Below, piece by piece: positions 56,630-64,000 of a stretch of 64,000 nt of DNA (its first letter is position 1; every line of letters begins with the position of its first letter). The stretch lies in contig NZ_BAABKV010000001.1 in NCBI RefSeq assembly GCF_039544005.1, positions 8,246,001 to 8,310,000 on the forward strand. The letters run 5' to 3'. A program made the translations under genes and the position numbers. The notes below the pieces were generated by a model that was not told where the DNA came from, did not search any database, and saw only the letters and a list, made by a program, of their open reading frames with translations. This stretch comes from Kitasatospora paranensis. GTDB lineage: Bacteria; Actinomycetota; Actinomycetes; Streptomycetales; Streptomycetaceae.

Positions 56630-57552
56630 TCAGCCGCCGAAGTTCAGCGCGTAGAGGCTGCGCGCGGAGTCGGCCGTCACGAAGTCCATCGGGACGGTGC
56701 CGAGCACCGGGCGGGAGGCGTGGTCGAGTCCGCCGAGGTAGCCGCGGATCTTCGAGGCTGCCGCGTCGGCGGCCTGACGCGGCCACAGGCCCCAGCCGGA
56801 GCTGGAGGTGAAAGTGAGAAACAGGCGGTTCGGGTCGCCGGAGGCCGGGCGGCGTCCAGGTGCGAGGAGGCCTCCGGCCACTTGCGGTTGTAGAAGTCGA
56901 AGATCGTGCCGATGTCGTAGTCGTCCTCGATGTCGGTGCGGGACCCGCCCCAGCGGATGCCCGGCAGCGCGCCGTTGTCGGCGAGCAGCACGATCCTGCC
57001 GCGGACGTCGCCGAGCCGCGGTATGCGGTCCTCGCTCCACATCAGGCCCGGCCAGCGGCGCTGGTAGTCGGCGAAGATCGCTCCGAAGTCGGCGTCGGGG
57101 ACGCTGGAGTACTCCTGCTTGACCCGCATCACCACGGTCTCGCCCGGGTGGGCGGCGAGGAAGGCGCCGACCTGGTTGAGGACGTCTCCGAAGAAGATGT
57201 TCTGGAAGAACTGCGAGTGGTGGATCGCGAACACCCCGTCGACGGCCCGGCACCGGATGTCCAGGAACCTCACTCCGGCCGCCAGTTGGTCCGGGATGCC
57301 CAGCGACTGGGTCTGCACCAGGGCACCGCCGTACAGGGCGCAGGTGTCGTGGGTGCCGGGGAGGGTGAGCCGGGACAGCGTGGCGTCGGGGCCGAGGGCA
57401 CCGAGCCAGTCGGCGCCGCCGGGCACGGCCGCGGCCCGGGCGGTGGCGGAGGCCCGTGGCGCTCCGAGGCCGAGCCCCGTGCCGGCCAGGGCGGCGGCGA
57501 GCGCGGAGCGGGCGAAGGTGCGTCTGGTGATCGGAGCGTTGGTCAGGGACAA
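56630..57552 (-). CDS. Tat-exported phosphatidylinositol-specific phospholipase C-like protein, frame broken
   Basis: About 308 residues from TTG 57552, eight bases after AGGAGG. Twin-arginine signal TRRTFARSALAAALAGTGLG. PI-PLC X-domain motifs: LTLPGTHDTCALYG (His68), RFLDIRCR and FAIHHSQF (His111/112), then IVLLADNGALPGI. The end is in another frame: SGDPNRLFLTFTSSSGWGLW to SARSLYALNFGG (shift near 56855, one base missing). Secreted enzyme that cleaves phosphoinositides or GPI-like lipids. Confidence 0.86.
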
Positions 57553-57836
57553 GGGATCGACCTCCTGCTGACGGACCGACAGGTCATGGACACGTCCATT
57601 ATTGGCGGCCGCCCGCCTCCGGGCCATACCCGCGTCGGCGCCGCTGTGGGTGGAGGCACGGGGATCCGCCCGGCGCACCTCACCCAGGACCGGCGTGATC
57701 ACGGTCCATGCCGGAGCACGGGTCGGGGACTTCCCGGCGCATCCTGCCCGCGTCCGGGTCCTCAGCCGGGAGCCCGGGCCGGGAGGATTGGCCGTGGTGG
57801 AGATGCTGGTGACTGATCTGCCCACGGGCCGGGGAC

Positions 57837-58152
57837 GTGACGGGCTGCCATCCGGACGGCGAGGTCGTCGGCCCCGTCGACGATCTGCTGTTCCCGATCC
57901 ACCACGGCATCCTCTACTACCCGGGTATCGACGTACTGCCGCCGTTCGTGCTGTACGGCACCGACCGGATGAGCGACGAGGACTACCTGGGCGTCGCCAA
58001 GGCCTGGGAGCAGCGCTTGCTCATACTGGAATCGACCGAGCCGATCGCGTTCCGCCCGCAGAACTTCGGTGACTACGAGATCCCCTCGCTGCACCTGAAG
58101 GAGGGACTGGCCCGCAGGCCGCACGGGCTTCGGGCTGCACGTGCGCGGCTGA
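57837..58152 (+). pseudogene. NAD(P)H:quinone oxidoreductase remnant (C-terminal half)
   Basis: VDDLLFPIHHGILYYPGIDV LPPFVLYGTDRMSDEDYLGV AKAWEQRLL ... FGDYEIPSLHLKEGL matches the C-terminal half of flavodoxin-like quinone reductases (NQO1/MdaB group). The last residues GFGLHVRG appear in the next frame and stop at 58152. The flavin-binding N-terminal half is missing. Dead fragment. Confidence 0.65.
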
Positions 58153-58280
58153 CCACCGGCTCCGGACCAGGCGGGGCCGGCGGCCCGAGAGCAGACCGAT
58201 GGCAGTGGCAGCCAACCATCCGCTCTCGGCCCCGGCCACCCCGCTCCACACGTCCCGCCCGCACCGGCGCCGAAAGCCGG

Positions 58281-58440
58281 CGCCAGGACCTCGACGCCGT
58301 GACCGCCGGCCTCACCCCGCGCTGGAACAGCGGTCCCGTCAAGGGACACGTCAACCGGATCACGTACCTCACGAGGCAGGGCCACGGGCGCGCGAGCTTT
58401 GCCCTGCTGCGTCGACGGATCCTCCTTGCCACTCGAGCTC
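58281..58440 (+). mobile_element. ISL3-type transposase remnant
   Basis: RQDLDAVTAGLTPRWNSGPV KGHVNRITYLTRQGHGRASF ALLRRRILLA: the C-terminal signature of ISL3 transposases (usually SGPVEGHVNRIK-LKRQM-GRA-F-LLR-R-LL). A truncated leftover right after the quinone reductase remnant; no inverted repeats recognised. Confidence 0.7.
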
Positions 58441-58989
58441 CCGCGGCCGTGACGATCCGCCGGTGTCCGCGGGCGGGGGCGGAGCGTCGAGCACCTTGCT
58501 CAGATCTGTGGCGGTCCCCCGGATCGGGTGGCACCCGTCCGCCTCGCACGATGCGCGGACGGGTCTGGAAGTTCCGAGCTCCCGTGGCGACGTTGGTGGT
58601 ACGGCCCAGTGTCGCCACCGTCCGCATTCCGCCGGCAAGATCCGGCCTCCCGGGTGTCCGCTCTCCGCGTGCGGACGATGGGAGCGCTCGACCTTACGTC
58701 ACCCGGCAGACGATCAGCGTCGTTCCGGTGGTCCAGCCGCATCGCGCCCGCGCCGGTCCTGTGACGCAGCCGCGCCGCAGGCCGGGCCGGCGAGGCGGAC
58801 GGCGCTGTCTCGGGCGGGCGGCTGCGTCGATCACGGCCAGTGCCTGCTGCACCCGACACGCACAATGCGCCCGTCACCGGCGGGCCGACCACGATGCGCC
58901 GCACGATCGAGCCGATGTCCCGCTGCGCCGGCACCACACCGGATCCGAGGTGCGGGACAGGGTGGTTTCGGCGCGGTAGTGGGGCGGAA
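58441..58989. other. gene-free interval
   Basis: About 550 bases after the ISL3 remnant, with no recognisable gene on either strand. Probably degraded sequence. Confidence 0.45.
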
Positions 58990-59829
58990 TCACCTGGGCC
59001 AGGTGCGGATGAGGGCCGCCGCGGCGGCGATGCCCTGGCGGTGGCCAGCTCGGGCGGCGGCCGGACGACGGGCGTTGGCGGTGAGGTCGCGGCCCATCGC
59101 GCGGCGGGCTTCGCCGTCCGGGACGACCAGGGTGGTACGGGTGCCGGCCGCACGGAGTTCGGCTGCCTGCCGCTGGGCATCCGGGTGCGGGCCCACGGCG
59201 GTGGGAATCGGCGTGACCGCGAGGACCTGCCGTTGGCCGGTGGCCAGTTGGAGGTTGCCGGTGGAGCGGGAGCCGCCGTCGATCCACTGCCGTCCGAGGG
59301 CGGTGACGGGCTGCCAGAGCAGCGGTACGGCGCAGCTGGCGGCGACCGCGTCGACGAGGGCGAGCCCGGACCCGGCGTCGAACGCCTCGATCCGTCCGGT
59401 GGCGGCATCGACGGCGGTGATCCGCAGGGGGCGATCCGGCCAGGCGGTGAGGTCGCCCAGCATGGTCCGCACGATGTCGTGCAGACCGCGGTCGGGGGCG
59501 GGGTGCGCGGTGAGGGCGGCGCGCCCGAGCCGCCGGATCGAGCGTTCCGGGTCCCGGGCAGGAAGAGCCGCCCACAGGAAGCGGGCGGTCTGAGCGAGGG
59601 TGACGCGCATCTCGATCCGGTCGAGGTCCGCGAGTTGGCGCTCGTACAGATCTCGGGGGCTCTCGCCGAAGGCGAGCCGGGTGCCGTGGATCGCTCCTGC
59701 GGAGGTCCCGATGAGGGTGTCGGCGGCGGCCGGGTCGACACCTGCCTCGACGAGGCCGGCGAGCACGCCGACCATCCAGGCGCCGCCGACGGGTCCGCCG
59801 CCGCCGAGCACCAGTGCGGCATCGTTCAC
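58990..59829 (-). CDS. patatin-like phospholipase
   Basis: 279 residues, GTG preceded by AGAAGGGAG. Oxyanion hole LVLGGGGPVGGAW, nucleophile Ser43 in GTSAG, catalytic Asp184 in DGG (WIDGGSRS). It cleaves acyl esters of membrane lipids in the cytoplasm or at the membrane. Divergent from a TetR gene with two identical-type inverted repeats between them, so it is the probable regulated target. Confidence 0.92.
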   Translation of the reverse strand: MNDAALVLGGGGPVGGAWMVGVLAGLVEAGVDPAAADTLIGTSAGAIHGTRLAFGESPRDLYERQLADLDRIEMRVTLAQTARFLWAALPARDPERSIRRLGRAALTAHPAPDRGLHDIVRTMLGDLTAWPDRPLRITAVDAATGRIEAFDAGSGLALVDAVAASCAVPLLWQPVTALGRQWIDGGSRSTGNLQLATGQRQVLAVTPIPTAVGPHPDAQRQAAELRAAGTRTTLVVPDGEARRAMGRDLTANARRPAAARAGHRQGIAAAAALIRTWPR

Positions 59830-59860
59830 GGCACTCCCTTCTCCGCAAGTAAGCTGAAAC

Positions 59861-59919
59861 GGGGACAGCTCCCCATTTCCCTGTGGGACGATAGCACCTG
59901 CACCGGGGAGCACTCCCCG
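59861..59919. promoter_or_regulatory. two GGGGA-N4-TCCCC operators
   Basis: GGGGACAGCTCCCC at 59861-59874 and GGGGAGCACTCCCC at 59905-59918, starts 44 bases apart (about four helical turns), within the 106-base divergent interval. The second is part of a 16-bp perfect repeat CGGGGAG-CA-CTCCCCG. A TetR dimer pair bound there could block both promoters. Confidence 0.75.
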
Positions 59920-59935
59920 TTTTCCGGAGGTGAGC

Positions 59936-60607
59936 ATGGACGCCGCGAGCGGCACGGCACCATCCAAGCGGCGCGACGCCCGGCGCAACCGGGACCTCCT
60001 GGTCGACGCGGCCCGCCAGGCCTTCGCCGAACAGGGCATCGACGCCCCGCTCGACGTGATCGCCCGCCGTGCGGGCGTCGGCAACGCCACCCTGTACCGC
60101 CACTTCCCGAGCCGGGCGGCGCTGGTCGACGCGGTCTTCGGCGACCTGCTCGCCGCCACCTCGGCCGCCGGTGAGCACGCCCGCTCCGTCGAGGACCCGT
60201 GGGAGGCGCTCACCCAGTACCTGGAGCACGTCTTCACCGGCCTCGCCGCCGACCGCGGCAGCAACGACCTCATGACCGCACAGCTGCCGGACAGCCGGGC
60301 CCTGCAGGCCGTGCACGAGCACAATCGGCAGACCGTCGACATCCTCTTGGCCCGCGGCCGAGACCGGGGCAGCATCCGCCCGGACCTCGCGCCCGAGGAT
60401 GTCCTGCTCGCGCTCGCCGCCCTCGGCCGCACCGTCCCCGCCCTCACCGAGGCCGCCGATCCCGACGCCTGGCGCCGTCCTCTGGCCCTCCTTCTCGACA
60501 GCTTCCGCGCCTCGCCCGGCCACTCCTCCCTGCCCGCCCCCGCACTGCGCCCCGAGCAGCTCGGCGCCGTCCTCCACCGCCTCGGCCCGCACCGCACCGC
60601 CCATTGA
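59936..60607 (+). CDS. TetR-family transcriptional regulator
   Basis: 223 residues. HTH: RRNRDLLVDAARQAFAEQGI DAPLDVIARRAGVGNATLYR HFPSRAALVDAVF. C-terminal helical ligand domain of the SbtR-like kind. GGAGG is five bases before ATG 59936. Divergent from the patatin gene and likely its repressor, binding the two GGGGA-N4-TCCCC sites and responding to an unknown ligand, perhaps a lipid. Confidence 0.93.
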   Translation: MDAASGTAPSKRRDARRNRDLLVDAARQAFAEQGIDAPLDVIARRAGVGNATLYRHFPSRAALVDAVFGDLLAATSAAGEHARSVEDPWEALTQYLEHVFTGLAADRGSNDLMTAQLPDSRALQAVHEHNRQTVDILLARGRDRGSIRPDLAPEDVLLALAALGRTVPALTEAADPDAWRRPLALLLDSFRASPGHSSLPAPALRPEQLGAVLHRLGPHRTAH

Positions 60608-61265
60608 TCGGCCGCGACCGGATGACCCGCTACGACACCTCGGAGCGGGGAAGCCGGCACGACACCGTCCGCAACCGGCGGCACTCACCGGCCCGACGCG
60701 CCGACCTGCTGCCGGGCTCCCGTCGCGCCGACCCCGCGGCCAAGGCCGAGGTGGCAGTCACACCGGCGGATCAGGTGCCGTGGTTCAACCGCGTGGCTCG
60801 CGCAGCGTTCGACGAGGTACCCGAGCGCGAAGCGGGCGCCTGCACGGGACAGACTCCGGCGCGAGGAGCGTTCGCCGCCCGCCACCGCTGCTGCGAGGCC
60901 CCGCCGACCTTGCAGGCCCTGGGCGCTCGACATGCTGCCGGCGGCGGCAGCGATCAGTGGATCGCGGTCTGCGGTGACGGTGGCCTCGTCGAAGAGGCAA
61001 CCGGCCGGCCGCTGTGGCACGCCACCGCATCACTGGCCGCTCGCACCGTCCGGCAGGCACTCCTGCACCCCTGACCCGAACCGCTCGGTGCCCATCCTTC
61101 TGCCCGGCGGCCCCGGCGGCCCCGGCGGCCCCGGCTGCCCCGCCGCTCCGGGACGGGGCTGTGCCCGTGCCTTGGGCCGTCACAGGGGCTGGTGTTCGGT
61201 TTCTGTCAGGCAGTGTCGGCGCCGGGATGGGTTGTCCGGCGCGGCCGGAGGTGGCAGGCGGGCGC
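60608..61265. other. interval with a possible short gene and a 9-bp repeat
   Basis: A + frame at about 60623-61074 (MTRYDTSERGSRHDT ... TVRQALLHP) has fairly good third-position GC but no family resemblance; it may be a decayed gene. CCCGGCGGC is repeated three times exactly at 61103-61129. No terminator was pinned down between the convergent genes. Confidence 0.35.
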
Positions 61266-61960
61266 TCAGTCATCCGTCGAGGGCGTGGTCGTGCCGGCGG
61301 TCAGCCGCCAGAGTCCGGCCACCTCGTAGTAGACGCCGTTGACCAGTTGCAGCAGCACCAGTGTGACGGGCCAGAGCAGTGCGCCCAGGCCGGGGACCAG
61401 GTCCATCGGCAGGGTGTAGGCCATCACGATCCGCACGGCGGCGTCGATCAGCATCGCCACTGCCCAGATCGCGGTCGAGACCCGCCAGATCCGCCGGAAG
61501 GCCGGCTCGCGTTCCCACAGCACGTCCCACGAGGTGCCGTCGGATCGGAACCGCCCCTCCAGCAGGGGGCGGCCGCCGTGGAAGAGCAGCGGGCGCCTGG
61601 CCCTGATCGAGATCAGGAACCAGAGCCCGGCCACGCCGGTCAGCCAGCCGTCCTTGGCCAGCAGGAACCGGGGCTGCCGCCGACCAGCGCGGCTGCGACG
61701 CCGAGCAGCATGGTCCCGGCGACGAATCCCGCCATGCCCTCCAGGCTGCGGGTGCGCCGCCACTGCACCGCCGTGGTGAGCGCCGGCAGGAAGGCACCGG
61801 CCAGCAGCGCGACGAAGACGCCGACGCCGGCGGAACGCAGGCCGTAGTACAACGCGATCGGGACCACGATGTCCCGGACGACACGGAGCAGCAGACGTCG
61901 CCCGCTGGGCCGCGGCGGCGCCTCGGAGGCCGTCACCGCCGAGACACGGCGCGGGGTCAT
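61266..61960 (-). CDS. VC0807/DUF3159-like integral membrane protein, frame broken
   Basis: About 231 residues from ATG 61960 (GGAGGACGTC upstream). Helices: VVRDIVVPIALYYGLRSAGV, VALLAGAFLPALTTAV, GMAGFVAGTMLLGVAAALVG, then in another frame RFLLAKDGWLTGVAGLWFLI, IWAVAMLIDAAVRIVMAY and ALLWPVTLVLLQLVNGVYY. Adding one base to the G4 run at 61670-61673 joins them. Recalls the VC0807 family membrane proteins; function unknown. Confidence 0.75.
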
Positions 61961-62887
61961 GACGTCCTCCGGTCGCGAGAAGGGCCACGGGGCTGATCCC
62001 ACAGGCACAGTCGTTTGTTTCCGGGCGAGATGGCTGCGCCATCCGCACGACGACGGCTGTGTCGATCGCAGACTTCAGGCTGATTCCGCGCCGGCCAACG
62101 GCTAAACCACGGACCGCAGCCTGGCCGCTCGAGGACGGCGCGGGCGACGCGGGCCTCTGGCAAGACCCCGCCGGCCCAACACTCAACTCGCCAACGGCGG
62201 TGCTCAGCCACAAACGCCGCGGTTGCACGCGGTGCTGCACTGGGCGTGCCCCTATGTGGTTGGTCCAGCGACTCGAGGCCGTTCCTCAGCTGTCCGTGGC
62301 CGGCTCAGGTCCGGCGTAGGCACAGATGACCGCCACTCCCCAACGCCACTGGAACCCCAGCCACCGGACCACACGCCGATAGCCTGGCGCGGGGTGTCCG
62401 CTGAAGAACAGGCGCCGCACTCGCCCTGGCCACAGGGCCGGGTACGGTTGCCGGCACCCGGCGCGGTCGACGTTCCCAGGAGCCGCCCCATCCGCTGCCG
62501 ATCGGGTGAAAGGCCGTCCCGGCCCACCATGCGGCGCCCAGCGGGGGAGTCGGCCCCCGCGTCGTCAGCCCGCCCTCCACCCTGGTCCTGCAGCGCGCCG
62601 ACGGCGTCGAGCCCGCCTTCATCCTCGCCATCAACGAAGGCGTGGACATTCCGGATCTCGCCGTCGCGCTGACCGCGAACGCGGACACGATCCTGCGCCG
62701 CCTCACGCAGCAACTGGCGCGTCTCCGCCTGACCTGCAGAAATTCAACGGCACGGGCCTGCCCGTGGAGCCCACTCCGCGGGGCCGGACCCGTGCTCGAG
62801 CGGTCACAGTCCGGCAACACGTCCACGCCGCCGCCACAGCGCTGGCACCGTGTCCCTCGCTGATCTCCGTGAGCGAAGGACACCCAC
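61961..62887. other. gene-poor interval
   Basis: About 930 bases. A + frame near 62565-62730 reads PPSTLVLQRADGVEPAFILA INEGVDIPDLAVALTANADT ILRRLTQQLARL, which looks protein-like, but I could not assign it and it lacks a start; probably a remnant. No hairpin or RNA gene recognised. Confidence 0.4.
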
Positions 62888-63400
62888 ATGCCCTCACCGA
62901 CCACTTCGCCGGCCCCCGCCAGGACCGCCGCCGCCCACCGACCCGCCACGAGAACCAGCGCCCGGCTACGCCGTGCAGGCGCCGCGACCACGGCCGCGTT
63001 CCTCCTGCTCGCCGCCACTGCCTGCTCCAGCACCTCGAGCAGCAGCAGCGCCTTCCTGAACTGGTGGAACAAGGGCGGGAAGCAGAACCTCAACACGCTT
63101 CGGGCCGACGCGCGCGCCCAGGGCCGCGCCCCGGACCTCAACGCGATGTACACCGCGTGCACGGTCATCCCTGGACACATCCAGGCCGCCCGGCAGTACG
63201 GCCCCATCCCCGACAAGGCCGCCCAGGACCACTGGTCGAAGTACCTCGACAGCTACGAGGCCGCGGCGAAGGACTGCATCACTGGGACGAAGAACCACGA
63301 CACCGCGCGGCTGGAAAAGCTCACCAACGAACTCACCGCCGCCCAGGACGAGGAGGATCTGCTCCAGGCCCGAATCGGCGAACTCGGCACCAAGGTGTAG
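62888..63400 (+). CDS. small lipoprotein
   Basis: 170 residues. A long basic N-terminus (RTSARLRRAG) then the hydrophobic segment ATTAAFLLLAATACSS with lipobox AATAC. The mature part is helical and charged (DHWSKYLDSYEAAAKDCITG, LTNELTAAQDEEDLLQARIG), likely coiled coil, with three further Cys. GAAGGACACCC precedes the ATG. No family recognised. Confidence 0.75.
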   Translation: MPSPTTSPAPARTAAAHRPATRTSARLRRAGAATTAAFLLLAATACSSTSSSSSAFLNWWNKGGKQNLNTLRADARAQGRAPDLNAMYTACTVIPGHIQAARQYGPIPDKAAQDHWSKYLDSYEAAAKDCITGTKNHDTARLEKLTNELTAAQDEEDLLQARIGELGTKV

Positions 63401-63483
63401 GCACGTCGTTCACCGCCCGCCTGCTGCTGCGACCCACTGTCCCGGTCCGCCGTCCCCTGACTCTGCGTTGTGCCCGGGGCGGC

Positions 63484-63576
63484 GGCCGGTGCATAGCCAC
63501 CCGATACGAGAAGACCGCCACCGTCTTCCAGGCCGGGCTCCACGTCGCCAGCATCTTCATCTGGTGCGCCCACTGA
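63484..63576 (+). mobile_element. IS5-type transposase remnant (extreme C-terminus)
   Basis: GGRCIATRYEKTATVFQAGL HVASIFIWCAH and stop: matches the final residues of IS5-type transposases (RYDKTA--Y-A-L--A---IW). Only about 30 residues remain. It lies 15 bases from the ftsX stop. Confidence 0.6.
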
Positions 63577-63591
63577 TCTAAAGGAAAGGAC

Positions 63592-64000
63592 CTAGACCCT
63601 CAGGTACTTGCGCAGCGTGATGAGAGCCGCACCTGCCGCCATTGCGGCTCCGGCCACGATGAGCAGCGGAATCACCGTCAGCACGGCGGAGATGCCGACG
63701 AAGTGGAAGAACGTGATGCGGCCGCCGATGACGTGGATGACGGCGTAGTGGCCGGCGAGCAGAAATACGGATGCCAGTGTTGCGCCGAGCAGTGCGGCGA
63801 CCACGGCTTCAGCGATGAAAGGCAGCTGGACGGAGAGGTTGGACGCGCCGACGAGCCGCATGATGCCGGTCTCGCGTCGGCGGCTGTGGGCGGAGACACG
63901 GACGGCGTTGACGATCAGCAGGAGCGCGATGGCGAGCATCAGCCCCGTCAGCAGGAGCGCCGCCGTCTGCAGTGCGTTGAGCAGCAGGAACACGTTGTCC
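63592..64000 (-). CDS. ftsX: FtsX-family ABC permease, partial (3' end)
   Basis: The C-terminal part of an FtsX-like protein; the gene continues past the window edge. LLTGLMLAIALLLIVNAVRV, SAHSRRRETGIMRLVGASNL, and PLLIVAGAAMAAGAALITLR are three of the four helices, with the RREIGIM-LVGAS motif typical of FtsX. FtsEX transmits signals to cell-wall hydrolases. In streptomycetes ftsX is usually followed by a peptidase and smpB; here it is followed by a transposase remnant and a convergent lipoprotein, so it may be a second or displaced copy. Confidence 0.8.
   Translation of the reverse strand, partial: DNVFLLLNALQTAALLLTGLMLAIALLLIVNAVRVSAHSRRRETGIMRLVGASNLSVQLPFIAEAVVAALLGATLASVFLLAGHYAVIHVIGGRITFFHFVGISAVLTVIPLLIVAGAAMAAGAALITLRKYLRV

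Noticed and set aside
60785..61273. Minus frame with AGAAGAAG repeats
   Set aside because: It comes from the 9-bp repeat at 61103 and has no family resemblance or ribosome-binding site.
1..64000. tRNA, rRNA, CRISPR arrays, replication origin, prophage
   Set aside because: No cloverleaf with a TpsiC arm, no spaced repeat array, no DnaA-box cluster, and no integrase, terminase or capsid genes were recognised.

Overview
The window is very GC-rich (visibly above 70 percent), with strong G/C third-codon bias, GTG and TTG starts, many leaderless-type starts and an abundance of TetR, MarR, LysR, XRE and ECF regulators. This fits a Streptomycetaceae chromosome (Streptomyces or Kitasatospora). Nearly all genes are accessory: secreted proteins, lipoproteins, regulators with divergent targets, transporters, small oxidoreductases and conflict-type NTPases. 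Gene remnants and three transposase remnants also occur. That mixture looks like a chromosome arm rather than the core. I saw no tRNA, rRNA or CRISPR array.

Layout. 0-8 kb: a VOC protein, a small secreted protein, then a conflict-type module (trypco2 protein, 1573-aa trypsin/NTPase/TPR protein, 127-aa partner). 8-13 kb: a LysR regulator facing an AhpD-like protein, an NTF2 protein, debris (IS5-type transposase and LodA-like oxidase remnants), a cupin and a Ser/Thr kinase. 13.7-20.6 kb: a G1 glutamic peptidase, a phosphotransferase, then a TetR gene divergent from a hydrolase/DUF6069/cupin/acyl-CoA ligase operon. 20.6-23.5 kb: an ECF41-type sigma factor divergent from an NTF2-LUD fusion gene, with a mirrored promoter pair between them. 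23.6-30 kb: a secreted transglycosylase, DUF817 protein, small proteins, and an HTH/P-loop/Sel1-repeat protein preceded by three phased TGGACA repeats. 30-41 kb: a large polytopic membrane protein, DHFR-like enzyme, cupin plus zinc alcohol dehydrogenase divergent from an MmyB-type regulator, MscS channel, a membrane-anchored secreted protein, bacilliredoxin and carbonic anhydrase. 41-46 kb: a decayed copy of the first VOC gene and a large secreted glycoside hydrolase. 46-52.7 kb: a lipoprotein, a damaged ABC transporter, and an MFS exporter with its MarR regulator. 52.7-56.2 kb: a heterodimeric ABC exporter with complementary degenerate sites. 56-64 kb: a barstar remnant, Tat-exported PI-PLC, quinone reductase and ISL3 remnants, a patatin divergent from its TetR regulator, a membrane protein, a lipoprotein, an IS5-type remnant and the 3' end of ftsX.

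Two themes recur. First, regulators sit divergently beside their likely targets, with palindromic or repeated operators visible between them (16.3, 22.2, 27.1, 52.6 and 59.9 kb). Second, many otherwise healthy genes are broken by a single-base shift, usually inside a run of four or five C or G. Either the assembly has homopolymer errors or many genes are recent pseudogenes. I annotate these genes at full span and state where the frame changes.
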